Part shown: in pieces, positions 20,512-29,197 of the stretch | Numbering within the stretch: position 1 is the stretch's first letter | Layout: every line of letters starts with the position of its first letter | NCBI RefSeq assembly: GCF_001426345.1 | Contig: NZ_LMEM01000001.1 | Span: forward strand, 520,264-584,263 | Origin: Devosia sp. Root436 | GTDB taxonomy: Bacteria; Pseudomonadota; Alphaproteobacteria; Rhizobiales; Devosiaceae | Direction: 5' to 3' | Length of the DNA stretch: 64,000 nt | The notes under the pieces: model-generated | What the model was told of the DNA's origin: nothing | The model's input: the letters and a program-made list of their open reading frames with translations, nothing else | Databases searched by the model: none | Position numbers and translations under genes: made by a program

Positions 20512-20589
20512 CTCATGGTGAGCTTGTCGAACCACGAGGGCGTGGCGGAACGGTGCCACGACCTCGTCCTTCGACATACTCAGGATGAG
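20512..20589. repeat. Imperfect inverted repeat of the CGTGGTTCGA family
   Basis: Two 35-nt arms (20512-20546 and 20555-20589) matching at about 28 of 35 positions; the left arm contains GAACCACGAGGGCGTGGC, shared with the 11.4- and 18.3-kb copies. It fills most of the tatC-serS gap. Confidence 0.75.
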
Positions 20590-20599
20590 GTCTACTCTG

Positions 20600-21418
20600 C
20601 TATTCGGACGATGAGCTGGAAAGTTCAGCTTCCCCCGCCGCCAAAGCCGCGGCACGACGCTTCTCGACCATCCGGACGGAGATGATCGAAAGTTCGTAGA
20701 GCAGGTACATGGGCACGGCAAGGCCGATCTGGGAGATCGGGTCGGGCGGGGTGATGAAGGCGGCGAAGATCAGGATGCCGACAATGGCGTAACGGCGGCC
20801 CTTCTTCAGCACATCGACATGGATCAGGTCGATCTGCGCCAGCAACGTCAGGATCACTGGCAGCTGGAAGCAGACACCGAAGGCCAGGATCAGAAGCATG
20901 GCCAGGCCCAGATATTCGCTGACGCTGGTCAGCATCTGGATATCCTCGGTCTGCATGCCAGCGAAGAAATGCAACGCCATGGGCAGCACGACGACGTAGA
21001 CGAGTGCCGCACCGGCGACGAAGAAGATCGGCGTGGCAACGAGATAGGGGATGAACGCCCGGCGCTCGTGCTTGTAAAGGCCGGGCGCGACGAACATGTA
21101 GATCTGGCTGGCGACGATGGGGAAACCGAGGAAAATCGCGCCGAACAGGGCGACGTTCAGATAGGTGAAGAACAGTTCCTGCGGCGCGGTGAAGATCAGA
21201 TTCGCATCGGGAACGGCGCGCTTATAGGGAATCAGCAGCCATTCGTAGATGGTGCTGGCGAAGATGAAGCAGAATGCCATCAGCACGACGATGGTGATCG
21301 CCGAATAGATCAGCCGCTTGCGCAGCTCGACCAGATGCTCGAGCAGCGGCGCCTCGCTGCCGGCGAGTTCGTCTTCGGGTTCTTCGGTCTTGCCTTCGAT
21401 CTGCTTGGTATCGGCCAT
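20600..21418 (-). CDS. tatC: Twin-arginine translocase subunit TatC
   Basis: A 272-residue inner-membrane protein with six TM helices that binds twin-arginine signal peptides. The conserved start (LLEHLVELRKRLIYS) and FITPPDPISQIGLAVPMYLLYE near the C-terminus are clear. A charged C-terminal extension (RRAAALAAGEAELSSSSSE) is longer than in E. coli. tatA, tatB and tatC lie in that order on the minus strand. Confidence 0.97.
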   Translation of the reverse strand: MADTKQIEGKTEEPEDELAGSEAPLLEHLVELRKRLIYSAITIVVLMAFCFIFASTIYEWLLIPYKRAVPDANLIFTAPQELFFTYLNVALFGAIFLGFPIVASQIYMFVAPGLYKHERRAFIPYLVATPIFFVAGAALVYVVVLPMALHFFAGMQTEDIQMLTSVSEYLGLAMLLILAFGVCFQLPVILTLLAQIDLIHVDVLKKGRRYAIVGILIFAAFITPPDPISQIGLAVPMYLLYELSIISVRMVEKRRAAALAAGEAELSSSSSE

Positions 21419-21421
21419 GGT

Positions 21422-22090
21422 CTATGCGTCTCCGGCCTTGGCAGTCGCGGCAGGCTTTGCCGAGCGCTTCTTCGGCGCCGGCTTGGCAGTGGCAACAGGC
21501 TTGCTCGCTGCAGGAACCTTGGCGGCTTTTGCCGCAGGCTTCTTCGCGGCGGCCTTTTTTGCCGGTGCCGGCGCCTCGAGCGGGGCCAGGTCGGAGGTGA
21601 CAACAGGGCGCGTCGGAGCAGCCTTGGCCCGGACGGCCTTTTTGGCGGGCGGTTTCATGGGGGGGGCCGTCGGCGGCGTTACCATGGGGCCTTCGGCCCG
21701 GAACCCGGCTTCGGCACCGATCTGGGCTGCGGTCTTGGGCGGCGTCATCCCGGCGGCGGCCTTGATTTCGTCGACGACGCTTTCGGCCTTTGGATCGGCA
21801 GGCTTGATGACGCCGGTCGGCTTGGTGCCAGTCGGGGTCATGGCGTTGAACTCCTTGCGGATTTCATCGCTGGTCTTCTTGAGCGGCGCGGTGATGGAAT
21901 TGCGCAGGTTGCGCACTTCATCGAGCCCCGTAGTCTTGTTGATCTCGCGCTGGAAGTCGTTGCCCATGCGCCTAATCTGCCCGGCTATCTTGCCGATGCG
22001 GTTCATCACCACGGGCAGGTCTTTCGGTCCGATGACGATCAGCGCCACGACACCGATCACCAGCATCTCTGTCCAGCCCAAGCCGAGCAT
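21422..22090 (-). CDS. tatB: Twin-arginine translocase subunit TatB
   Basis: A 222-residue protein: one N-terminal helix (MLGLGWTEMLVIGVVALIVIGPKDLP), an amphipathic helix (~30-70), then a long low-complexity Pro/Thr region and a final ~60 residues rich in Ala, Lys and Pro (PAKKAAAKKPAAKAAK). The core is standard TatB; the basic tail resembles histone H1-like tails and is longer than in most TatB proteins. Confidence 0.95.
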   Translation of the reverse strand: MLGLGWTEMLVIGVVALIVIGPKDLPVVMNRIGKIAGQIRRMGNDFQREINKTTGLDEVRNLRNSITAPLKKTSDEIRKEFNAMTPTGTKPTGVIKPADPKAESVVDEIKAAAGMTPPKTAAQIGAEAGFRAEGPMVTPPTAPPMKPPAKKAVRAKAAPTRPVVTSDLAPLEAPAPAKKAAAKKPAAKAAKVPAASKPVATAKPAPKKRSAKPAATAKAGDA

Positions 22091-22134
22091 AGTCCTATTC
22101 CTTCAAAGCGGCGGCGGGGTCGGCAGTAACGTCT

Positions 22135-22344
22135 TCAGACGTCTTTCTTTTCCGGCTCGCCGACAGGCGCGGCGGCGGTGGTCGTTACCCGTTCCACCGG
22201 CTTGTCGTCGTCCTTCATGCCCTTCTGGAAGGCTTTGATGCCCGAGGCGACTTCACCCATCATGCCGGAAATCTTGCCACGGCCGAACAGCAGGATCACG
22301 ACAACGGCAACAACGAGAATGCCCCAAATTCCTGGCGCGTGCAT
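22135..22344 (-). CDS. tatA: Twin-arginine translocase subunit TatA
   Basis: A 69-residue pore-forming subunit: a short N-terminal TM helix ([20 protein letters not shown]) with the FGRGKI hinge, then an amphipathic helix ([19 protein letters not shown]) and a charged tail. It is the first tat gene, 57 nt after the ABC ATPase gene. Confidence 0.96.
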   Translation of the reverse strand: MHAPGIWGILVVAVVVILLFGRGKISGMMGEVASGIKAFQKGMKDDDKPVERVTTTAAAPVGEPEKKDV

Positions 22345-22401
22345 ATTGGTCTCCCTAAATTTCAGAACGCGTTACACGCGAAAGATAGGTCAGAAATAGG
22401 G

Positions 22402-23499
22402 TCAATCGCGCGCAAACACAAGAACGTGCTCAGGGTTCAGAGTCACGAAAACGTCTTGTCCCACCCGCAGGGCTGCGTCGGACGGCTGGCGCAGGCCGAG
22501 CGGGGCGTCGAGACCATCGACCATGACTTCGCAGATGTCGGTGCCGATGGCATCGCGCTTGCTGACGATGCGGCCGGGCGTGCCGGGGCCGCCCACTGCC
22601 ATGGCGGCACCTCCTGCGGGGCGGATGGCGATGGTGACGGGAGCGCCCTCCGCCAGGCCCGGCGTGGGCACGGAACCCAGAGGCGTATCGGCGCGGCCGC
22701 GGGAAACCACGCTGTCGATCTCGCTCAGCGGCGAGAAGAAGCGGGCGGCGTTGAGGTCGACCGGCCGGCGGTAAATCTCGGCGGCAGTGCCGATCTGGGC
22801 GATGCGGCCGTGGCGCAGCAAAGCCACCCGATCGCCCAGCACCATGGCTTCTTCGGGGTCATGCGTGACGATGAGGCTGGTGACATGGGTTTCGCGCAGC
22901 ACGGCCAGGGTTTCCTCGCGCACCGTCTCGCGCAGACGGGCATCGAGGCTGGAGAAGGGCTCGTCGAGCAGCAGGACGCCGGGGCGCGGGGCGACGCTGC
23001 GAGCCAGCGCCAGGCGCTGTTGCTGGCCGCCGGAGAGCCGGTGCGGATAATCGGCTTCGCGGTCCGCCAGACCAACGCGGCGCAGGGCGGCGCGGGCCTG
23101 GGCGAGTGCGGCGGTGCGGCCGAGCTGGCGCAGGCCGAAGAGGACATTCTGCAAGACGGTTAGATGCGGGAAGAGGGCAAAGTCTTGAAACATCAGGCCA
23201 ATTCCGCGCCGGTCTGGCGGCATCGTCAGGCCTGGGGCCGAGACAATCTCGTCATTGATTCGGACAGCGCCGGCATGAACCGGCTGGATGCCGGCCGCGA
23301 CACGTAAGGCGGTGGACTTGCCCGAACCGGATTCGCCGAGCAGGCAGACGATCTCGCCGGGTTTGAGGGCGAGGCTGAAGCGGTCGAGCACCACCCTGCC
23401 CCCGAGTTTCACCTCGACAGCGTCGAATTCGAGCGTGGCGGCGAAGCTGACGCCGGTGGTGCCGCGCAAGCCCCAGTCAGAGCTGGATTTTTCGACCAT
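22402..23499 (-). CDS. ABC transporter ATPase, FbpC/PotA type, without partners
   Basis: A 365-residue ATPase of the iron/polyamine/spermidine importer class: Walker A GESGSGKST near residue 55, Q-loop MFQDFALFPHLTV, signature [14 protein letters not shown], Walker B VLLLDEPFSSLD and a C-terminal TOBE-like regulatory region (~260-365). No permease or binding protein is nearby, so its partners must be elsewhere or lost. TGATG overlap couples its translation to scpB, an odd placement inside a chromosome-segregation/export array. Confidence 0.9.
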   Translation of the reverse strand: MVEKSSSDWGLRGTTGVSFAATLEFDAVEVKLGGRVVLDRFSLALKPGEIVCLLGESGSGKSTALRVAAGIQPVHAGAVRINDEIVSAPGLTMPPDRRGIGLMFQDFALFPHLTVLQNVLFGLRQLGRTAALAQARAALRRVGLADREADYPHRLSGGQQQRLALARSVAPRPGVLLLDEPFSSLDARLRETVREETLAVLRETHVTSLIVTHDPEEAMVLGDRVALLRHGRIAQIGTAAEIYRRPVDLNAARFFSPLSEIDSVVSRGRADTPLGSVPTPGLAEGAPVTIAIRPAGGAAMAVGGPGTPGRIVSKRDAIGTDICEVMVDGLDAPLGLRQPSDAALRVGQDVFVTLNPEHVLVFARD

Positions 23500-24158
23500 C
23501 AGTCCTGATCCTCGTCGCCACCCGGATCGTCGGGGTCGAGCGGGTCTTCGTCGTCGCGGAGGGCGGCGCCATCGAAGGGGAGCGGAATTTGCAGGTTGGG
23601 CGGTAGTCGGCCGGAGAGCAGGCCCGAGCCCTTGAGCTCATCGAGGCCAGGCAGATCGCTGAGGGTTTCGAGGCCGAAGTGATCGAGAAAAGCCTCAGTG
23701 GTTCCGTAGGTTACCGGGCGGCCCGGGGTGCGGCGGCGGCCGCGCATGCGGATCCAGCCGGCTTCCATCAACAGGTCGATGGTGCCCTTGCCGGTGGCGA
23801 CGCCGCGGACCTCTTCGATCTCGGCGCGGGTGGCGGGCTGGTGGTAGGCGATGATGGAAAGGGTTTCGAGCGCGGCGCGGGAGAGCGGGCGGTTTTCCTG
23901 CTCGTCGCGGCGGAGCAGAAAACCCAGGTCTTCCGCGGTCCGGAAGGCCCATCTGTCGCCACGCCGGACCAGGTTTACCCCCCGATCGGCATAGCGCGCC
24001 TGGAGCGTCAGCAGCAGTTCACCGATGTTGGCGCCTTCCCCCAGATACGTTAGCAGACTGTTAGCATCGAGAGGCTCGCTTGACGCGAAAAGGAGAGCTT
24101 CGAGCACCCGCAGGTGACGCTCCACTATCTCGCTGTGATCATCGGAAAGCGCGCTCAC
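23499..24158 (-). CDS. scpB: Chromosome segregation and condensation protein ScpB
   Basis: A 219-residue kite subunit of the SMC-ScpA-ScpB complex: two winged helices (LEALLFASSEPLDA; RPLSRAALETLSIIAYHQPATRAEIEEVRG; RPVTYGTTEAFLDHFGL) and an Asp/Pro-rich acidic tail. A longer upstream-extended reading is possible, but the GTG at 24158, overlapping the scpA stop by 4 nt (GTGA), gives the family length and a coupled start. Confidence 0.95.
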   Translation of the reverse strand: MSALSDDHSEIVERHLRVLEALLFASSEPLDANSLLTYLGEGANIGELLLTLQARYADRGVNLVRRGDRWAFRTAEDLGFLLRRDEQENRPLSRAALETLSIIAYHQPATRAEIEEVRGVATGKGTIDLLMEAGWIRMRGRRRTPGRPVTYGTTEAFLDHFGLETLSDLPGLDELKGSGLLSGRLPPNLQIPLPFDGAALRDDEDPLDPDDPGGDEDQD

Positions 24159-24943
24159 GGGCGGTCTGCCTTGCGGCGGCGCATGAAGAGCGGGCCGAAG
24201 GTTTCGGTCTGGCGGAGATCGATCTGACCCAGGCGGACCAGTTCGAGGCTCGAGGCGAAGCTCGAGGCGCGGACGGTGGCGCGCTCGGCCGGGGTGGCGA
24301 GGTAGTCGACCAGGTAGGAATCCATCGACACCCACTCGAAACTATCACCGATCAGGCGCTGGAGGATATCGCGCGCCTCCTGCAGCGACCAGACGGTGCG
24401 CTGGATGGGCGAATAGTCGGTGGTGATGCCGCGTTCGCGCTGGCCGGCATAGGCCTTGAGCAGGTCGTAGAGGCTGGCTTCCCAGAGGCTGGTGCGCTTG
24501 ATCTCGATCGGCTCGGGCATGCCGCGGGCGTAGACCTGGTAGCCGAGGCGCGGCCGGTTCATCAGTTGGCTGGCGGCACGGCGCATGGCTTCGAGGCGCT
24601 TGAGCCGGAATTGCAGCATGGCGGCCAGCATTTCGCCTGACGGTTCGTCGTCGGATGGCGCCTGCGGCACCATCAGCCGGCTCTTGAGATAGGCCAGCCA
24701 GGCGGCCATCACCAGATAGTCAGCGGCGACCTCGATGCGCTTCTCGCGCACGGTTTCGATGAAGGCGAGATATTGCTCGGCCAGAGCCAGCACAGAAATG
24801 GCGGCGAGATCGACCTTCTGGCGGCGGGCGAGATCGAGCAGCAGATCGAGCGGGCCTTCATAGCCGCCGACATCGACATACATGACATCTTCGGCCGCCG
24901 GCTCGGCGGGCGTGTCAAACCAGTCGGTCTGGGCAGTCGTCAT
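24155..24943 (-). CDS. scpA: Segregation and condensation protein ScpA
   Basis: A 262-residue kleisin that bridges the SMC heads. It has the N-terminal helical domain (YEGPLDLLLDLARRQKVDLAAISVLALAEQYL, AADYLVMAAWLAYLKSRLMVP) and a C-terminal winged helix (ATVRASSFASSLELVRLGQ). The ATG at 24943 is preferred to a TTG at 25006; neither has a clear ribosome site. In related genomes nagZ precedes scpA; here a repeat sits instead. Confidence 0.93.
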   Translation of the reverse strand: MTTAQTDWFDTPAEPAAEDVMYVDVGGYEGPLDLLLDLARRQKVDLAAISVLALAEQYLAFIETVREKRIEVAADYLVMAAWLAYLKSRLMVPQAPSDDEPSGEMLAAMLQFRLKRLEAMRRAASQLMNRPRLGYQVYARGMPEPIEIKRTSLWEASLYDLLKAYAGQRERGITTDYSPIQRTVWSLQEARDILQRLIGDSFEWVSMDSYLVDYLATPAERATVRASSFASSLELVRLGQIDLRQTETFGPLFMRRRKADRP

Positions 24944-25020
24944 AAATTCAGTGCCGCGCTGCAGGAACGTCCGGTCATCCTTGGCCGCTGGGTCCGCAGG
25001 CGTCAAGCATTGAAGACGAG

Positions 25021-25044
25021 AGATTCCCGCTTTCGCGGGAATGA
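25021..25044. repeat. Palindromic repeat, ATTCCCGC family
   Basis: Hairpin ATTCCCGCTTTCGCGGGAAT (25023-25042), the exact reverse complement of the 8.03-kb hairpin, with matching flanks. It lies between the SPOR-protein gene and scpA. Confidence 0.75.
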
Positions 25045-25087
25045 CGTCGTGGGCAGGAGAATGGCGCGGCGAACCTGGCTGCCCCGA

Positions 25088-27337
25088 CTACATCGGGACG
25101 CAATCGCCGCCCGCGGCAATGACGTTGGTGCAGATGTTGCCGGCAGCCGAGGTCGAGGCGGCCGGAACCCGGACGCGATAGTAGATGCCACGGGCGCCAA
25201 GATCGACGCGCTGTACTTCCATATTGGCGCCGCCGAACAGCGGGCCGAAGCGAGTAACCAGAGCCTGTGCGGCCTGGCGGGCTTCTTCCTCGCTCCGCAG
25301 GGAGGCAAGCTGGGCATAGGCGGGCGCCGAATTGGGCAGGGCCTCGACCTCCATTGCGCCCGGTATCTGGGTAGCGGCAGCAGGCTGGGCAGCCGGCTGG
25401 GTGATAGCGGGTCGCGTTGCGGGCAAGGCGCCGAGCGTGGAATTGGCGGGTGGCGGCGGCAAAAGGTTGCCGGTACCGGCGGCGGGTGTATCGATCACGG
25501 CGTTGACCGGCGACGTCGCGGTGACGGTCGGAGCGGTCGCCTGCACGAGGCCGGCGGGGCGCAGCATGGGAACCGGCGCGGACTTGCCGGCCAGCAGGTT
25601 ACCGGCCAGATCGATGGCCGGAACGGTCGAACCGGGGGTAACCGGCGTCACCGGAGCCTCGGTGGCAGCAGCCGGCTCAGGCGTGCTCGGGGCGGCGGGC
25701 TCGGGCTGGACGCTGGCCACCAGATCGGGGCTAGCCGTTTCCGCGCCCGGAACCGCGGGAACATTGGGGCGATCCACAGGCAGGATGGCGCTGCCGGCAA
25801 CGCTTTCGTCGCCGCTGACAATGGTGCCGTCAGGACGGACGGTGACGGTGCGCACCTTGCGATTGGCCAGGCCTTCCTCGCTCAGATCGCTGGTGGGCGG
25901 AACCTGAGTGACTTCGTTGACGTCGGCCTGATCGCGCGACACGAGCTGTTCTTCGGCACCGGGGACGACGCCGTTGATCTCGTTGAACACGATGGACTGC
26001 GGGGCCGCAGCGGCATCGGGCTCGACGGCGGGGGTTTCCTTGACCGGGCTGGTATCGGCGGTGAGCAGCGGCGCCGGGCCAGAATCGCGACCGAGGCCAA
26101 GCACCCAATAAAGACCGAAGCCGGCGGCCAGCAGCAGGGTGACAGCGACCAGCGGACCGGCAACGGCGCGCGTCATGCCACGGGAGCGGAAGCCTCGACG
26201 GACCGGAGGGGCAACCGCACCGGCATCATCGACCTCGGGGGCCTCGACCCAGCCAATTTCGGCGCCGGTGGCCTGTGCCGCGGCAAGAATGGCTTCGTCG
26301 GCACCGGACAGCGCGCGGGGCGCAGCCTGGGCAGCGTCCTCGACGGGCGCAGCCGGAGCGGTCGGCGTGGCGAGGCTGCGCAACGCCGGGCTCGGAACGG
26401 GCCGTTCAACGCCGGTGGTCTCGACCGGCTTGTCGAACTCGACGCGCATGGCGCGGCCGATCAGATGCTCGATCTCGTCTATCGGATCGCTGCCGAGGCC
26501 ATCATCCTGCGGCGCCGCAGCGGGCACCACGGAAGGCGCGGGCTGATGCAGCCCGGCGAAAGGCGCCGATCGCTCGGAAGCCGCTGGCTCCGTTACGACA
26601 GGACTGACCGATGGCTCGACCGGCACTGGCTTGGAGCCAAGCCCGAAGACGGGTGGAACCTTGAAACGGTCCTGCTCGGGCCGCGGCGCGGGCTGGAGGT
26701 TGAGCGCACGCAATTCAGGGCGCGCCGACTTGTCCTGGCCGCCGAGATTGGCGGCGACGGTCGTCGGCACCCAGCCGTGGCCGGTCTGCGGCGTGGAAGG
26801 AGAGATAGGGGGCGCCACGGGCTCCGACGCAGCAGGCGCCGAGATCGGCTCGGCCGAGAGTTCGGCGGCGATCAGATCGGCAATGCCATCGTGATCATCG
26901 ATGACAGCCGCCGCCAGGACCGGCGCGGCAGGCTGTTCGGCCGGAGCAACCGGCGTGGCGGGCGGCCCGGGCGGAACGGCCGCGACCGGGCTGCGCCGGG
27001 GCGTGGCGAGGTCGAAATCGAACCGGAAGGGCTGGGGCGTTTCGGCTGACGGCGCGGGAGCGGCGACAACCGGTTCGTCGGGCACGGCCGGCACGGTTGC
27101 GGCAGGCCGCTCGGCGGCCATGGCCATGGTGTGGTCGAAATCGAAACGCGGGGTCGGCGCGCTGGCCGCAGGCGCAGCGGGCGTGTCATCACCGGGAATA
27201 CGCACGGTAAAGGCAGGAGCAGCCGGTTCCGCCGGACGGTCGCCTTTGGCATCCTGGGCCATGAGCTTGGCAAGCTCGGCAATCAGATCATCTGCGGCGT
27301 CGGGTTGTCCGGCCATTGGCTGCGGTTTCGCTGACAT
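25088..27337 (-). CDS. SPOR-domain membrane protein
   Basis: A 749-residue, Pro/Ala-rich protein. Residues 1-~390 are a low-complexity cytoplasmic region, ~392-415 a single TM helix (AVAGPLVAVTLLLAAGFGLYWVLGL), ~415-665 a disordered periplasmic linker and ~670-749 a SPOR domain (SLRSEEEARQAAQALVTRFG, GIYYRVRVPA). SPOR domains bind denuded peptidoglycan and target proteins to the division septum. The ATG at 27337 has a GAGGG element upstream. It sits between argS and scpA. Confidence 0.88.
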   Translation of the reverse strand: MSAKPQPMAGQPDAADDLIAELAKLMAQDAKGDRPAEPAAPAFTVRIPGDDTPAAPAASAPTPRFDFDHTMAMAAERPAATVPAVPDEPVVAAPAPSAETPQPFRFDFDLATPRRSPVAAVPPGPPATPVAPAEQPAAPVLAAAVIDDHDGIADLIAAELSAEPISAPAASEPVAPPISPSTPQTGHGWVPTTVAANLGGQDKSARPELRALNLQPAPRPEQDRFKVPPVFGLGSKPVPVEPSVSPVVTEPAASERSAPFAGLHQPAPSVVPAAAPQDDGLGSDPIDEIEHLIGRAMRVEFDKPVETTGVERPVPSPALRSLATPTAPAAPVEDAAQAAPRALSGADEAILAAAQATGAEIGWVEAPEVDDAGAVAPPVRRGFRSRGMTRAVAGPLVAVTLLLAAGFGLYWVLGLGRDSGPAPLLTADTSPVKETPAVEPDAAAAPQSIVFNEINGVVPGAEEQLVSRDQADVNEVTQVPPTSDLSEEGLANRKVRTVTVRPDGTIVSGDESVAGSAILPVDRPNVPAVPGAETASPDLVASVQPEPAAPSTPEPAAATEAPVTPVTPGSTVPAIDLAGNLLAGKSAPVPMLRPAGLVQATAPTVTATSPVNAVIDTPAAGTGNLLPPPPANSTLGALPATRPAITQPAAQPAAATQIPGAMEVEALPNSAPAYAQLASLRSEEEARQAAQALVTRFGPLFGGANMEVQRVDLGARGIYYRVRVPAASTSAAGNICTNVIAAGGDCVPM

Positions 27338-27421
27338 CAACCAGCGCCCTCTCAATTACGACTACTTCGGCGCCCGAACTGAGGGCATTGTGCCGCGAGT
27401 CATCATAGTAATGCGCCCGAA

Positions 27422-29167
27422 TTATGAAAGCTCCTCGGGCGCGGAAACGCCCAGAATTGCTAGGGCGTTGACGATAACCTGACGCACGGCATCGACCAGC
27501 GCGAGTCGGGCCAAAGTGAGCTTTGGATCGGCATCGTTAACAAATCGTAAATGCGGATCGTCCTTGCCCTTGGCCCAGAAGCCATGGAAGGCCGCCGACA
27601 GCTCGTGGACATAGAAAGCGATGCGGTGCGGCTCATGGGCGATGGCCGCCGCGGTGACGGTGCGCGGCCAGGCGGCGAGCACCCGGACCAGGTCGAGTTC
27701 GGCCGGCGTGACGATGCGCTCGATCTCTGCCGCCGCCAGGGCGGCGGGCGAGAAATCGAGCGCCGGCAGGTCGCGCGCGGCAGTCTTGAAGATCGAGTAT
27801 GTCCGGGCATGGGCATATTGGACGTAGAAGACCGGGTTGTCCTTGGTCTGCTCCTTGACCAAAGCAAAGTCGAAATCCATCGCCGCGTCATTGCGCCGGT
27901 ACATAAGCATAAAGCGGGTGGCGTCGGCGCCCACTTCCTCGACCACATCGGCCAGGGTGACCAGGTCGCCGGAGCGCTTGCTCATCTTGAACGGCTCGCC
28001 GTTTTTGAGCAGCCGCACGAGCTGACAGATGCGCACATCCATATCGGCGGCATCGAGCGATACGGCCTTGACCGCCGCCTGCAGGCGCTTGACATAGCCG
28101 GAATGGTCGGCGCCGAGCACGTTGATCATGTGCTTGAAGCCGCGCAGGAACTTGTTGCGGTGATAGGCGATATCGGCGGCGAAATAGGTGTAGGAGCCAT
28201 CGGACTTGACCAGCGGCCGATCGACATCGTCGCCATAGTCGGTGGCGCGGAACAGGGTCTGCTCGCGGTCTTCCCATTCGTCGGGCGTCTTGCCCTTGGG
28301 GGGCTCGAGGCGGCCTTCATAGATCATGCCTTCGTGCCGCAGCCAATCGAGCGTGAGCTGGATGTCGCCCCCCTGCCCGTGCAAGGTGCGCTCGGAGAAG
28401 AACACGTCGTGATGGATATTGAGCTGGGCCAGGTCGGCCTTGATCAGCTCCAGCATAGCGGCGAGGACGCGATCCTTGACCAGCGGGATAACCTCGGCCT
28501 CGGGACGCGACAGCAGGCTATCGCCGAACTCGGCCTTGAGCGCCTGGCCGACCGGGATCAGATAATCGCCGGGATAGAATCCGGGGGGGATTTGGATGGT
28601 CTCGCCCAGGGCCTCGCGGTAGCGCAGCAGGGTGGAATTGGCCAGCGTATCGATCTGGCTGCCAGCGTCGTTGATGTAATATTCGCGCGTCACCTCATAG
28701 CCGGAAAAGGCCATGAGCGAGGCCAAGGTGTCGCCGAAGACGGCGCCGCGGGTGTGGCCGACATGCATGGGGCCGGTGGGATTGGCCGAGACATATTCGA
28801 TATTGACCGCCTCCCCGCCGCCCAGGGTCGAGCGGCCGTAATCGGCGCCAAGACTGGCGATGGAGCGCAGCACCTGGTGCCAGATCGGCGCGGCCAGGCG
28901 GAAATTGATGAAGCCGGGGCCGGCGACCTCGACGGAGGTGACGTCGGTATCGTGCTTGAAGTGGTCCACCAGGGCATTGGCGACTTCGCGTGGATTCATG
29001 CCCAGGGGCTTCGCCACGATCATGGCGGCATTGGTCGAGAGGTCACCGTGGGCCGGATCGCGCGGCGGCTCCACGACGATGCGGGCCAGCAGGTCCGCCC
29101 CGGCCTGGGGGAAGAGAACCTGCATGGCATTGCCGATGCGTGCGGAAAAGAGCGCGAAAACGTCCAT
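27422..29167 (-). CDS. argS: Arginyl-tRNA synthetase
   Basis: A 581-residue class I synthetase. The HIGH-type motif is HVGH within ANPTGPMHVGHTRGAVFG, and the KMSKS loop reads KMSKRSG. The N-terminal tRNA-binding add-on and C-terminal anticodon-binding DALR domain (YVQYAHARTYSIFK) are present. Upstream of the SPOR gene and 30 nt after dgt in the same direction. Confidence 0.98.
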   Translation of the reverse strand: MDVFALFSARIGNAMQVLFPQAGADLLARIVVEPPRDPAHGDLSTNAAMIVAKPLGMNPREVANALVDHFKHDTDVTSVEVAGPGFINFRLAAPIWHQVLRSIASLGADYGRSTLGGGEAVNIEYVSANPTGPMHVGHTRGAVFGDTLASLMAFSGYEVTREYYINDAGSQIDTLANSTLLRYREALGETIQIPPGFYPGDYLIPVGQALKAEFGDSLLSRPEAEVIPLVKDRVLAAMLELIKADLAQLNIHHDVFFSERTLHGQGGDIQLTLDWLRHEGMIYEGRLEPPKGKTPDEWEDREQTLFRATDYGDDVDRPLVKSDGSYTYFAADIAYHRNKFLRGFKHMINVLGADHSGYVKRLQAAVKAVSLDAADMDVRICQLVRLLKNGEPFKMSKRSGDLVTLADVVEEVGADATRFMLMYRRNDAAMDFDFALVKEQTKDNPVFYVQYAHARTYSIFKTAARDLPALDFSPAALAAAEIERIVTPAELDLVRVLAAWPRTVTAAAIAHEPHRIAFYVHELSAAFHGFWAKGKDDPHLRFVNDADPKLTLARLALVDAVRQVIVNALAILGVSAPEELS

Positions 29168-29197
29168 GATGAACCCGGATGGTAAAGTGCGCCGGGG

